Source of the DNA: SZAS-103 sp964449135
GTDB taxonomy: Bacteria > Pseudomonadota > Gammaproteobacteria > Xanthomonadales > Xanthomonadaceae
Length of the DNA stretch: 27,256 nucleotides
Assembly (NCBI GenBank): GCA_964449135.1
Contig: CAYUXZ010000037.1
Location: 1 to 27,256, forward strand
Direction of reading: 5' to 3'
The notes beneath the pieces were generated by a model. That model did not search any database. It had not been told where the DNA came from and saw nothing but the letters and a program-made list of their open reading frames with translations. Positions 1 to 7,975 of this stretch are shown here, in pieces. Numbering within the stretch: the stretch's first letter is position 1; the number at the start of each line of letters is the position of its first letter. Position numbers and translations under genes: made by a program.

Positions 1-80
1 GGCCGGGGGCAACCCGGGAAAAAGACAAGCGGGGCCGTGTGAGGATCGGGGTCTGGCCCGGGGGGGGGGGGGGGGACGGG
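1..80. other. Degraded contig edge with G-biased miscalls
   Basis: The first ~80 bases contain a run of 16 G and translate poorly, yet the infB frame stays open through them. The translation keeps spaced IF2-like residues (PGA, EK, IG, then DGQF) where the family has a PGA...EEWGGD.QF stretch of about the same length. Most mismatches would be explained by bases read as G. This looks like sequencing or assembly error at a contig end rather than real sequence divergence. Residues before about position 80 should not be trusted. Confidence 0.75.
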
Positions 81-1169
81 CAGTTCGGGCCGGTGTCTGC
101 GAAGACCGGCGAGGGCGTTGACGCGCTGCTCGACGCGGTCCTCGTGCAGTCCGAGGTGATGGAACTCCATGCGGTGCACGACGGCCGCGCGAGCGGCGTG
201 GTGATCGAATCCAGCCTCGACAAGGGCCGTGGCCCGGTCGCGACCGTGCTCGTGCAGCAGGGCACGTTGAAAAGGGGTGATTACCTCGTCTGCGGCGTGC
301 AGTACGGACGCGTGCGCGCGCTGTTCGACGAGAACGGCCAGCAGGTCGAATCGGCCGGTCCGTCGATTCCCGTGCAATTGCTCGGCCTGTCGGGCGTGCC
401 GGACGCGGGCGACGATTTCACCGTGGTCGAGGACGAACGCCTCGCCAAGGACGTCGCGCAGCAGCGCGACGCCAAGCGCCGCGAGTCGCGCCTGGTCAGC
501 CAGGCCGGCAACCGCATGGAAGACATCATGGCGCAGATGGGCCAGGGCGCCGGCCAGCAGTCGCTGGCGCTGGTCGTCAAGGCCGACGTGCACGGCTCGG
601 TGCAGGCGCTGCGCGAAGCGCTGGTCGCGCTTTCGAACGACCAGATCCGCATCAACGTGGTGTCCTCGGGCGTGGGCGCGATCACCGAATCCGACGCGCA
701 GCTCGCCGCGACGTCCAAGGCCGCGATCATCGGCTTCAACGTGCGCGCGGATGCGTCCGCGCGCAAGGTGATCGACGCCAACGGCGTGGACCTGCGCTAC
801 TTCTCGATCATCTACGATGTGATCGACCAGGTGAAGCAGATCGCCTCGGGCGTGCTTGGCAAGGAGATCCGCGAGGAGATCATCGGCACCGCGCAGGTCA
901 TGCAGGTGTTCCGCCACTCCAAGTTCGGCGCGATCGCCGGCAGCACGGTCATCGAGGGCGTCATCCGCCGCGGCAAACCCATCCGCGTGCTGCGCGACGG
1001 CACGGTGATCTTCGAGGGCGAACTCGATTCGCTGCGCCGTTTCTCCGAGAACGTGGACGAGGTCAAGGTCGGCACCGAATGCGGCATCGGCGTGAAGGGC
1101 TACGACCAGGTCAAGCCCGGCGACCAGATCGAGTGCTTCGAGCGCGTCGAGATCCAGCGCACCCTGTAA
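3..1169 (+). CDS. infB: Translation initiation factor IF-2, C-terminal part (5' partial)
   Basis: IF-2 is the GTPase that brings initiator fMet-tRNA to the 30S subunit and promotes 50S joining. The fragment starts near the end of the G domain (SAKTGEG motif, SAK being the G5 element) and runs through the remaining C-terminal domains. Signature stretches include SLDKGRGPVATVLVQ, GPSIPVQLLGLSGVP, GFNVRADASARKVI, KFGAIAGSTV, ECGIGVKGY and the terminal EIQRTL, all typical of bacterial IF-2. The N-terminal region and the G1-G4 motifs lie outside the window, and the first ~25 codons are corrupted by edge errors. The gene ends 18 bases before rbfA, matching the usual infB-rbfA-truB order. The identity is certain; only the 5' end is unreliable. 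Confidence 0.97.
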   Translation, partial: PGATREKDKRGRVRIGVWPGGGGGDGQFGPVSAKTGEGVDALLDAVLVQSEVMELHAVHDGRASGVVIESSLDKGRGPVATVLVQQGTLKRGDYLVCGVQYGRVRALFDENGQQVESAGPSIPVQLLGLSGVPDAGDDFTVVEDERLAKDVAQQRDAKRRESRLVSQAGNRMEDIMAQMGQGAGQQSLALVVKADVHGSVQALREALVALSNDQIRINVVSSGVGAITESDAQLAATSKAAIIGFNVRADASARKVIDANGVDLRYFSIIYDVIDQVKQIASGVLGKEIREEIIGTAQVMQVFRHSKFGAIAGSTVIEGVIRRGKPIRVLRDGTVIFEGELDSLRRFSENVDEVKVGTECGIGVKGYDQVKPGDQIECFERVEIQRTL

Positions 1170-1187
1170 TTCGGGCGCGCGCCGGCC

Positions 1188-1592
1188 ATGCCGCAGAAAT
1201 CCTTCCATCGCACCGACCGCGTCGCAGCGCAACTGCGGCGCGAACTGGGCATGCTCGTGCACGAACTCGTGCGGAACGAAGGATTGCCGTCGGTCAGCGT
1301 GTCGGACGTCGAGATCACCCGCGACATGGCGCATGCGAAGATCTTCGTCACCGCACTGCAGCCCGAGCGCGTGAAGGAAGCGATGGCAGGCCTCAAGGAA
1401 CATGCGCGCGAATTGCGCTTCGAGCTTGCGCACGCGATGAAACTCCGCCACGTGCCGGAACTGCATTTCCTCTACGACGATTCGGTCGACCGCGGCGAAC
1501 GGATCGACACGCTGTTGCGTTCCGCCGGCGTCGAGTCGTCGCACCTGACCGACGTCGACGGCGGTGGCGTGGACGATCGCGACGAATTCTGA
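1188..1592 (+). CDS. rbfA: Ribosome-binding factor A
   Basis: RbfA binds the 30S subunit and helps late 16S rRNA 5'-end maturation and cold adaptation. The 134-residue product has the usual family length (~130) and a KH-like single domain. It shows the family N-terminus (FHRTDRVAAQLRRELG), a central DVEITRDMAHAKIFVT strand-helix segment and the late motif LRHVPELHFLYDDSVDRGERI. The C-terminus is a short acidic tail (DVDGGGVDDRDEF). It sits 18 bases after infB and 10 bases before truB in the same orientation, so co-transcription is very likely. The ATG at 1188 is chosen because MPQKSFHRTDR matches the family start. Confidence 0.97.
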   Translation: MPQKSFHRTDRVAAQLRRELGMLVHELVRNEGLPSVSVSDVEITRDMAHAKIFVTALQPERVKEAMAGLKEHARELRFELAHAMKLRHVPELHFLYDDSVDRGERIDTLLRSAGVESSHLTDVDGGGVDDRDEF

Positions 1593-1602
1593 GTCGCCGC
1601 GC

Positions 1603-2541
1603 ATGACGCGCATCGTCTATCGGCCGCTGCACGGCATCCTGCTGCTCGACAAACCTTCGGGCATCAGTTCCAACCAGGCTCTACAGCAGGCGCGACGCCT
1701 GTTTCGCGCGGAGAAGGCCGGGCATACCGGCAGCCTCGATCCGCTCGCGACGGGCCTGCTGCCGATCTGTTTCGGCGAGGCGACCAAGATCGCCGGCGTG
1801 CTGCTCGGCGAAGCCAAGTCCTATTCCGCGCTCGCGCGACTCGGCGCGACGACCGACACCGACGACGCCGACGGCGCAGTGCTGCGCACGCGCGCCGTTC
1901 CCGATTTCGACGACGCACGGCTCGAAGCCGCGCTCGCGCCGCTGCGCGGCCGCATCCGCCAGCGCCCGCCGATCTACGCCGCGCTCAAGCAGGGCGGCGA
2001 GCCGCTATACGTGAAGGCGCGTCGCGGCGAGGCGATCGAGGTGCCGGAGCGCGAAGTGGATGTCTTCCGGTTGGCCTGCATCGAACGCGGCCGCGACTGG
2101 CTACGGCTGGAGGTCGATTGCGGCAGCGGCACCTATGTGCGCAGCATCGTGCGCGATCTCGGCGAAGCGCTGGGCTGTGGCGCGCATGTCGCCGAATTGC
2201 GCCGGCTGTGGGTCGAACCTTTCCGTGAGCCGCAGATGCATACCCTGGACGCGTTGCGCGATCGCGCCGTGCAAGGCGAAGCCGCGCTCGACGCCTGTTT
2301 GCTGCCGATCGAAACCGGGCTGGCCGGATTGCCTGCCGTGCATCTGGATGCGGAGCAGGCGCGCCGGCTGGGGCAGGGGCAGGCTGTCGCGCTGACGCCT
2401 GCGACTCGCGTGGCGGCGGATCCCGTCGCGATCCATGGTGCGGATGGCCGCGCGCTGGGACTGGGCCGTCTCGATGCGGCCGGAATGCTGCGCGCGCAGC
2501 GCTTGTTCGTCTGGGCAGCGAATCGTGAAAGTGAGATGTAA
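1603..2541 (+). CDS. truB: tRNA pseudouridine(55) synthase TruB
   Basis: TruB makes pseudouridine 55 in the T-loop of tRNAs and also acts as a tRNA chaperone. The start is placed at ATG 1603, giving 312 residues. An in-frame ATG at 1564 would overlap rbfA by 29 bases and add a non-family extension. Motifs are HGILLLDKPSGISSN at the N-terminus, the catalytic motif HTGSLDPLATG with aspartate D46, then KSYSALARLG and CGSGTYVRSIVRDLG. A PUA-like C-terminal domain follows. Position and length agree with E. coli TruB (314 residues). It is the last gene of the infB-rbfA-truB run; the rpsO promoter begins 4 bases after its stop codon. Confidence 0.97.
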   Translation: MTRIVYRPLHGILLLDKPSGISSNQALQQARRLFRAEKAGHTGSLDPLATGLLPICFGEATKIAGVLLGEAKSYSALARLGATTDTDDADGAVLRTRAVPDFDDARLEAALAPLRGRIRQRPPIYAALKQGGEPLYVKARRGEAIEVPEREVDVFRLACIERGRDWLRLEVDCGSGTYVRSIVRDLGEALGCGAHVAELRRLWVEPFREPQMHTLDALRDRAVQGEAALDACLLPIETGLAGLPAVHLDAEQARRLGQGQAVALTPATRVAADPVAIHGADGRALGLGRLDAAGMLRAQRLFVWAANRESEM

Positions 2542-2545
2542 AACC

Positions 2546-2574
2546 TTGTTAAGACAGCCTTAGCGGGCTACAAT
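2546..2574 (+). promoter_or_regulatory. Sigma-70 type promoter for rpsO
   Basis: TTGTTA (2546-2551) and TACAAT (2569-2574) are separated by 17 bases. This is a good vegetative promoter in otherwise GC-rich DNA, directly after the truB stop codon. Transcription would start near 2581, giving an rpsO leader of about 147 bases. Confidence 0.75.
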
Positions 2575-2580
2575 GGTCTG

Positions 2581-2727
2581 CTTTTTCGCAGCCCCGTCCA
2601 CGGCAACTCCGTGACGGTGCAAGGGAAGCGAATCATCACTTTCCAGGGCGAACAGCCCACCCACGGCGGGCCGCGCGGTGTGTCGCAAGACATTCCTGCG
2701 GGTTTCGCATCACACGAGGCAGTGCAG
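2581..2727 (+). promoter_or_regulatory. Structured 5' leader of rpsO, possible S15 autoregulatory element
   Basis: The ~147-base untranslated region contains two evident hairpins. One pairs 2594-2603 with 2609-2617, with one bulged base. The other pairs GGGC at 2646-2649 with GCCC at 2655-2658. A Shine-Dalgarno-like CGAGG lies at 2715-2719, about 9 bases before the ATG. S15 is known to repress its own mRNA through leader structures in several bacteria, and the leader structures differ between lineages. The hairpins are seen directly; the regulatory role is inferred. Confidence 0.4.
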
Positions 2728-2988
2728 ATGTCCATCGATACCGGCAAGATCATCTCCGAATACCAGCGCGCTCCGGGCGACACCGGCTCACCCGAAGTAC
2801 AGATCGCGCTGATCACCGCGCGCATCGAAATGCTCACCGGGCATTTCAAGACCCACAAGAACGACCACCATTCGCGCCGCGGCCTGCTGATGCTGGTCAA
2901 CCAGCGCCGAAGCCTGCTCGACTACCTGCACCGCAAGGACGGCGAGCGCTACAAGACCCTGATCGGCAAGCTCGGCATCCGCAGGTAA
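2728..2988 (+). CDS. rpsO: 30S ribosomal protein S15
   Basis: S15 is a primary 16S rRNA binding protein that nucleates the platform of the small subunit. The product has 86 residues (E. coli 89) and carries the family core: DTGSPEVQIALITARI, LTGHFKTHKNDHHSRRGL and RRSLLDYLHRKD, ending in LGIRR. The start is ATG 2728. An open frame extends upstream to 2611, but that part lies in the leader and has no family similarity. The gene is followed by a strong terminator and then pnp, the classical rpsO-pnp order. Confidence 0.97.
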   Translation: MSIDTGKIISEYQRAPGDTGSPEVQIALITARIEMLTGHFKTHKNDHHSRRGLLMLVNQRRSLLDYLHRKDGERYKTLIGKLGIRR

Positions 2989-3000
2989 TCGCTGCACCCC

Positions 3001-3031
3001 GAACGCCTCCCCGTGGAGGCGTTCTGTTTTT
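3001..3031 (+). terminator. Intrinsic terminator after rpsO
   Basis: A perfect 10-base stem, GAACGCCTCC (3001-3010) with GGAGGCGTTC (3015-3024) around a CCGT loop, is followed by TGTTTTT. It lies 12 bases after the rpsO stop, so pnp needs read-through or its own promoter. I do not see a convincing promoter in 3032-3142. Confidence 0.9.
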
Positions 3032-3142
3032 CCGCAATCGCGATCTCTGAAATCGGAATTCGGAATCCCGAACCGGTAGTACGCGACACACATGCAGTGG
3101 CCAATGGTGGCCGCTCATCCAAACATGACAGGATGGATAACC

Positions 3143-5248
3143 GTGGCGAAAGTTACCAAGACATTCCAGTACGGCAAGCACCAGGTCACCCTGGAGACCG
3201 GCGAAATCGCCCGCCAGGCAGGCGGTGCGGTGATGGTGAAGGTGGACGGCACCGTGGTGCTTGTCACCGCGGTCGCGGCGAAGTCAGCGCGCGAAGGGCA
3301 GGACTTCTTCCCGCTCACCGTGGACTACCAGGAGAAGTTCTACGCCGGCGGCCGCATCCCCGGCGGCTTCTTCAAGCGCGAAGGCCGCCCGACCGAGAAG
3401 GAAACCCTGATCTCCCGCCTCATCGATCGCCCGCTGCGCCCGCTGTTCCCGGAAGAGTTCCGCAACGAAGTGCAGATCATCGCCACGGTGCTCTCGATGA
3501 ATCCGGAAGTGGATGGCGACATCCCGGCGCTGCTCGGCGCCTCCGCCGCGGTCTCGCTGATCGGCCTGCCGTTCGGCGGCCCGATCGGCGCCGCCAAGGT
3601 CGGCTACAAGGACGGCCAGTACCTCCTCAACCCGACCGCGACCGAACTGAAGGATTCGCAGCTCGAGCTCGTCGTCGCCGGCACCGCGAACGCCGTGCTG
3701 ATGGTGGAATCCGAGGCGAAGGAGCTGTCCGAGGACGTGATGCTCGGCGCGGTGATGTTCGGCCATCGCGAGATGCAGGCCGCGATCCGCGCGATCAACG
3801 AGATGATCACCGAGGTCGGCAATCCCTCGTGGAACTGGCAGGCGCCGACGAAGAACGAGGCGCTGATCGGCGCGCTGAAGAACACCGTCGGCGGCAACCT
3901 CGCCCAGGCCTTCCAGGTCCGCGACAAGCTGCAGCGACGCGACGCGATCGCCGCGCTGAAGAAGGACGCGATGGAATCGCTCAAGGCGCAGGCCGAGTCG
4001 AACGGCTGGACCAGCGCGGAGATCGCCAAGGAGTTCGGCGACCTCGAATACCACACGATGCGCACCTCGGTGCTCTCCAGCCGCGTGCGCATCGACGGCC
4101 GCCAGCTCGACACCGTGCGCCCGATCAGCGTGCAGGTCGGCGTGCTGCCGCGCACCCACGGCTCTGCGCTGTTCACCCGCGGCGAGACGCAGGCGCTGGT
4201 CGTGACCACGCTGGGCACCGCACGCGACGGCCAGATCATTGACGCGGTCGCCGGCGAGTACAAGGACCACTTCCTGTTCCACTACAACTTCCCGCCGTAC
4301 TCGGTCGGCGAATGCGGCCGCTTCGGCGCGCCCAAGCGCCGCGAGATCGGCCACGGCCGCCTCGCCAAGCGCGGCGTGCAGGCGGTGATGCCGACGATGG
4401 AAGCCTTCCCGTACACGATCCGGACCGTCTCGGAGATCACCGAGTCGAACGGCTCGTCGTCGATGGCCTCGGTCTGCGGTTCCTCGCTGGCGATGATGGA
4501 TGCGGGCATCCCGCTGAAGGCGCCGGTCGCGGGCATCGCGATGGGCCTGATCAAGGAAGGCGGCGACTTCGCCGTGCTGTCCGACATCCTCGGCGACGAG
4601 GACCACCTCGGCGACATGGACTTCAAGGTCGCCGGCACCGCGAACGGCGTGTCCGCGCTGCAGATGGACATCAAGATCGACGGCATCACCGAGGAGATCA
4701 TGCAGGTCGCGCTCGCGCAGGCGAAGGCCGGCCGCATCCACATCCTCGGCGAGATGGCCAAGGGCCTGTCCGCGCCGCGTCCGGAAATGAGCGAGTACGC
4801 GCCGCGCCTGCTCACGATGAAGATCCATCCGGACAAGATCCGCGAAGTGATCGGCAAGGGTGGTTCGGTGATCCAGGCGATCACCAAGGAAACCGGCACC
4901 CAGATCGACATCCAGGACGACGGCACCATCGTGATCGCCTCGGTCAACGCGATCGCCGCGCAGGCGGCGAAGTCGCGCATCGAGCAGATCACCTCGGACG
5001 TCGAGCCGGGCCGCGTCTACGAGGGCAAGGTCGCGAAGATCATGGACTTCGGCGCGTTCGTCACGATCGCCCCGGGCAAGGACGGCCTCGTGCACGTCTC
5101 GCAGATCTCCAACGAGCGCGTCGAGAAGGTCTCTGACAAGCTCAAGGAAGGCGATATCGTCAAGGTCAAGGTGCTCGAGGTGGACAAGCAGGGCCGCATC
5201 CGCCTGTCCATGAAGGCGCTGACCGAAGGCGAAACCGCCGGCGCGTGA
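3143..5248 (+). CDS. pnp: Polyribonucleotide nucleotidyltransferase (PNPase)
   Basis: PNPase is the phosphate-dependent 3'-5' exoribonuclease of the RNA degradosome and also a polymerising enzyme. The predicted 701 residues contain two RNase PH-like domains (FYAGGRIPGGFFKREGR and LISRLIDRPLRPLFP in the first; LPRTHGSALFTRGETQAL and SNGSSSMASVCGSSLA in the second). A KH domain follows with its GxxG loop (IREVIGKGGS), then an S1 domain (GRVYEGKVAKIMDFGAFV to RIRLSMKAL). The GTG at 3143 is preferred: AGGATGG lies about 7 bases upstream and VAKVTKTFQYGKH matches the family N-terminus. ATGs at 3092 and 3125 would add unrelated residues. The 110-base leader has a small GGCCA/TGGCC hairpin at 3099-3112. 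PNPase commonly autoregulates through its leader; that is not shown here. Confidence 0.97.
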   Translation: MAKVTKTFQYGKHQVTLETGEIARQAGGAVMVKVDGTVVLVTAVAAKSAREGQDFFPLTVDYQEKFYAGGRIPGGFFKREGRPTEKETLISRLIDRPLRPLFPEEFRNEVQIIATVLSMNPEVDGDIPALLGASAAVSLIGLPFGGPIGAAKVGYKDGQYLLNPTATELKDSQLELVVAGTANAVLMVESEAKELSEDVMLGAVMFGHREMQAAIRAINEMITEVGNPSWNWQAPTKNEALIGALKNTVGGNLAQAFQVRDKLQRRDAIAALKKDAMESLKAQAESNGWTSAEIAKEFGDLEYHTMRTSVLSSRVRIDGRQLDTVRPISVQVGVLPRTHGSALFTRGETQALVVTTLGTARDGQIIDAVAGEYKDHFLFHYNFPPYSVGECGRFGAPKRREIGHGRLAKRGVQAVMPTMEAFPYTIRTVSEITESNGSSSMASVCGSSLAMMDAGIPLKAPVAGIAMGLIKEGGDFAVLSDILGDEDHLGDMDFKVAGTANGVSALQMDIKIDGITEEIMQVALAQAKAGRIHILGEMAKGLSAPRPEMSEYAPRLLTMKIHPDKIREVIGKGGSVIQAITKETGTQIDIQDDGTIVIASVNAIAAQAAKSRIEQITSDVEPGRVYEGKVAKIMDFGAFVTIAPGKDGLVHVSQISNERVEKVSDKLKEGDIVKVKVLEVDKQGRIRLSMKALTEGETAGA

Positions 5249-5258
5249 TCGGCGTCGC

Positions 5259-5316
5259 GATTCCGGCCTTCGGAATCGGAACCATCGAAAAGCGGGCTTC
5301 GGCCCGCTTTTTGTTT
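5259..5316 (+). terminator. pnp 3' hairpin and intrinsic terminator
   Basis: Two stem-loops follow the pnp stop. The first is a 7-base perfect stem, GATTCCG (5259-5265) with CGGAATC (5271-5277). The second is a strong terminator, AAAGCGGGC (5289-5297) with GCCCGCTTT (5302-5310) around a UUCG tetraloop, followed by a T-rich tract to 5316. Confidence 0.9.
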
Positions 5317-5381
5317 GTGGCGCCGCGGCTGCCCGACGAGCGCGTGTAGCATGATGCGAAAGCCGGATGCAGCGCACTGCA

Positions 5382-6185
5382 ATGCTCCTTTCCACGATCC
5401 ACATCTATCCGATCAAGTCGGCCGCGGGACTGGACCTGCAATCCGCGCCGGTCGAACCGCGCGGTTTTCGCGACGACCGCCGCTGGATGGTCGTGGACGC
5501 AAACGATCGCTTCCTCACCGGTCGCCAGCTTGCGCGGATGGTTTTGATCCACGCCACGCCCGAGGACGACGGCCTGCGGCTCGAAGCGCCCGCGATGCCT
5601 CCGCTGCGCGTCGCGATACCCGCGCGCGATGCCGGTCGCGCATCGGTGACCGTGTGGAACAACACCGTGGATGCGGCGCGCGCCGATGCGACCGCCGACG
5701 CCTGGCTCAGCGAATTCCTCGATTGTCCGGTGCGGCTGGTCGCGATGGACGCGCAAAGCGTTCGTGCGACGGAAGAACGTGCGGGCGTCGAAGCAGGCGA
5801 GGTCGGTTTCGCGGATGCGTATCCCTTCCTCGCGATCTCGCAGGCCTCGCTGGATCACCTGAATGCGAAGCTCGCGACGCCGCTTTCGATGCGACGCTTC
5901 CGCCCGAACCTCGTGATCGCAGGTGCCGAGCCGCACGCGGAGGACGGGTGGCGGCGCATCCGCATCGGCGCGATTCCGTTCGACGTGGCCAAGACCTGCA
6001 CGCGCTGCGTGTTCACGACCGTGGATCCAGATCGCGGCGAACGCGACCCGTCGGGAGAACCGCTGCGCACGCTCAAGACCTACCGGCGTGCGGAGGACGG
6101 CATCCATTTCGGCGTGAACCTGATCGCGCGCGCCGAAGGCGTGCTGCGCGTCGGCGATCGCGTCGAAATCGAATGCGCGCAGTGA
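5382..6185 (+). CDS. MOSC domain-containing protein, short YcbX-like form
   Basis: The protein belongs to the MOSC_N plus MOSC superfamily (YcbX/mARC type), which binds molybdenum cofactor and reduces N-hydroxylated substrates. Evidence is the N-terminal beta-barrel motif IHIYPIKSAAG, GFRDDRRWMVVD, FLTGRQLARM, then MOSC motifs RFRPNLVIAG and CTRCVFTTVDPDRG. C209 of the last motif sits where the molybdenum-ligating cysteine is expected. The product has 267 residues and stops after the MOSC domain. E. coli YcbX is ~370 residues with a C-terminal 2Fe-2S ferredoxin domain, so this form must use a separate electron donor. ATG 5382 gives the family-like start; ATG 5367 in the same frame is possible. 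It stands alone after the pnp terminator and converges on the SLOG gene with a 34-base gap. Confidence 0.88.
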   Translation: MLLSTIHIYPIKSAAGLDLQSAPVEPRGFRDDRRWMVVDANDRFLTGRQLARMVLIHATPEDDGLRLEAPAMPPLRVAIPARDAGRASVTVWNNTVDAARADATADAWLSEFLDCPVRLVAMDAQSVRATEERAGVEAGEVGFADAYPFLAISQASLDHLNAKLATPLSMRRFRPNLVIAGAEPHAEDGWRRIRIGAIPFDVAKTCTRCVFTTVDPDRGERDPSGEPLRTLKTYRRAEDGIHFGVNLIARAEGVLRVGDRVEIECAQ

Positions 6186-6219
6186 ATCTGCAAAGCGCGC
6201 GCCGTGCATCGCACGCCGG

Positions 6220-7959
6220 TCACCCCAGTTGCGCGCTCTCCAGCGGCCGCTCGCGGTGCAGCAGCATCCACTCGGCGTGTTCCTCCAGGCAGGCCCGGCC
6301 GAGCGAGAACAGCAGCTGCCGCGTCTCGGCGTCGGAACGCGCGAGCTTAAGCCGCGCGCGGCAACTGTCGAACAGGCGGTGCATGAAGCGGAACTGCTTG
6401 ATCAGCTCCTTGTCGGCCTGCTTGTACGAATACGCCTCGCGGATGCCTGCCAGCAGCGGCAGCAGGCCGATCACGACGATCAGCGGGTTCTGCGCGAACG
6501 GCGGCAGCGCGTCGCCGCCGGCCAGCAGCACGCCGGCGCCGACCAGGCCGGCCAGCAAGGCGAGGTGGCCGGCATTCGTCGTCGAACGATAGGCGCGCTC
6601 GCGGCGCGCGGTGCCGCGGCGGAAGTAGTCGAGCTGCCCGCCCTTGCCGTCGGCGTCGCCGATCCAGCGCTCGATCACCCACGCAAGCCAGCGCGTGTCC
6701 GGCTCGAACGCGTCGTCGCGCAGCAGGCCGTTGCCGCGCATCGCGTGGCGAATCCAGCTCAGGTCCACGTCCTGCTTCTGCAGGAAGCTGTCGTAGCCCA
6801 GGCTGCTGTTCGGCGGGATCTCCACGCCGGCCAGGCGCCAGTAGACCTGCACGCGCAGGTCCTCGGCGAGGCCGCGGTAATCGAGGTACTTGCGCTGCCA
6901 CTGTCGGCGTTCGCCGACGAAGGTCAGCGTGAGTCCGGCCAGGAACAACGCGAGAAAGGCCGCGAGGAACATCCGGTCGCTGGCGACGTCGGAATAGCAG
7001 ATGAAGGACAGGCCCATCAGCGCGGCGACCGTGTGCGTGCACAGCAGGCTGCCGCGCACGCGCTTCTGGAAATGGATCGCGAGCCAGTCCACGGCGCGGA
7101 ACTGGCGGTCGAGGCCGGCGATCCGCGGCGGCGGCGCGGCGGGCAGCGCGCCGGCGAACAGTTCCGATTCCACGCGCGCTATCTTGATCGCGTAGCGCGA
7201 CATGTCGTCGTTGAACGACTCGATCTGGCGGAACACGCTGCGGTAGGGCTCGGGCACTCCACCAATTGTCGACGCCTCGCCGTTGAGCGTGAGCCAGCGC
7301 GTCCGCGCAGCGGGTTCGCGCGCTCTCACGGCGCCCTGCAACCGTCGCGAGCAACGGATGTGGTAGATCAGGTCGCTTTCGTCGTCGGCCAGCAGGTTCG
7401 GCGCGATCTCGTTGCGGTGCAGGTCCGGCATCACGTCATGAAGGTGGAAGTCCACGACCTGCGCGGTGCCACCGGTCGCCGCGCTCGGCTGTCCATCCCA
7501 GAGCGCGAGCAGGATCTGGCAGTGCGACGAGACGAACATGCCGAGCTGCGCGTACTGGAAATTGCGTGCGTCGCCGCGCACAGCGATCGCGTCCTGATCC
7601 ACGCCCGGAGCCAATGGCAGCTCACGCACCTCGGCGTGCGAAAGCAGTTCGCGGAATCGCGCGAGCACGGCCGGATCGGAGAAGTCGCGCTCATATTCGG
7701 CCTGCGGCATGGGCAGCGGCGCCATCAGCTCGATGTTCAGCGCGAGCGCTTCCTCGGCGACGAGCTGGTCGCCACCTTCGGCGAGCGCCGAGATCAGCCG
7801 CAGCGGCAGCGCGGGAAACTGCGCGCGCAGGCCGCGCAGGAAATCGCGCACGGCTTCGCGCAGCGCCGGTTCTTCGTCCGCCACGAGGTCGCGGTGGGCG
7901 GTCAGGCCGATATTGAGCCGCGCGCGCGCGTCGGAAGCCGGGGTCGCGTGGCTGCGCAT
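6220..7959 (-). CDS. SLOG-domain protein with four membrane helices (SLATT-like effector)
   Basis: The 579-residue protein has two parts. Residues ~14-175 form a SLOG (Rossmann-like, nucleotide-ligand sensing) domain: LNIGLTAHRDL resembles the usual GxTGHRxL. LISALAEGGDQLVAEEAL, PLPMPQAEYERDF and QILLALWDGQPSAATGGT complete the signature. The rest carries two helix pairs, ~303-322 with 330-347 and ~463-481 with 491-508. Each pair is followed by a polar helix; KYLDYRGLAEDLRVQVYW after the first is characteristic of SLATT modules (SMODS/SLOG-associated 2TM effectors, proposed to form pores). It is the last gene of a three-gene run, 16 bases after the STAND gene stop. It has no signal peptide, so SLOG is probably cytoplasmic. 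Domain calls are from motif recognition; the effector role follows the published prediction for SLATT proteins and is not shown for this gene. Confidence 0.85.
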   Translation of the reverse strand: MRSHATPASDARARLNIGLTAHRDLVADEEPALREAVRDFLRGLRAQFPALPLRLISALAEGGDQLVAEEALALNIELMAPLPMPQAEYERDFSDPAVLARFRELLSHAEVRELPLAPGVDQDAIAVRGDARNFQYAQLGMFVSSHCQILLALWDGQPSAATGGTAQVVDFHLHDVMPDLHRNEIAPNLLADDESDLIYHIRCSRRLQGAVRAREPAARTRWLTLNGEASTIGGVPEPYRSVFRQIESFNDDMSRYAIKIARVESELFAGALPAAPPPRIAGLDRQFRAVDWLAIHFQKRVRGSLLCTHTVAALMGLSFICYSDVASDRMFLAAFLALFLAGLTLTFVGERRQWQRKYLDYRGLAEDLRVQVYWRLAGVEIPPNSSLGYDSFLQKQDVDLSWIRHAMRGNGLLRDDAFEPDTRWLAWVIERWIGDADGKGGQLDYFRRGTARRERAYRSTTNAGHLALLAGLVGAGVLLAGGDALPPFAQNPLIVVIGLLPLLAGIREAYSYKQADKELIKQFRFMHRLFDSCRARLKLARSDAETRQLLFSLGRACLEEHAEWMLLHRERPLESAQLG

Positions 7960-7975
7960 CCGCCGATGCGCCGCG

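Noticed and set aside
61..76. G-run as a G-quadruplex or regulatory element
   Set aside because: It lies inside infB at a contig edge where conserved codons are replaced; best explained as base-call error.
3284..5404. Long minus-strand open frame (over 700 codons) opposite pnp
   Set aside because: It is a low-complexity Arg/Asp/Leu/Ala shadow of pnp caused by high GC content; it has no recognisable domain and runs into the terminator.
6186..6219. Terminator between the convergent MOSC and SLOG genes
   Set aside because: Only weak GCGCGC-type complementarity and no T-tract in 34 bases.
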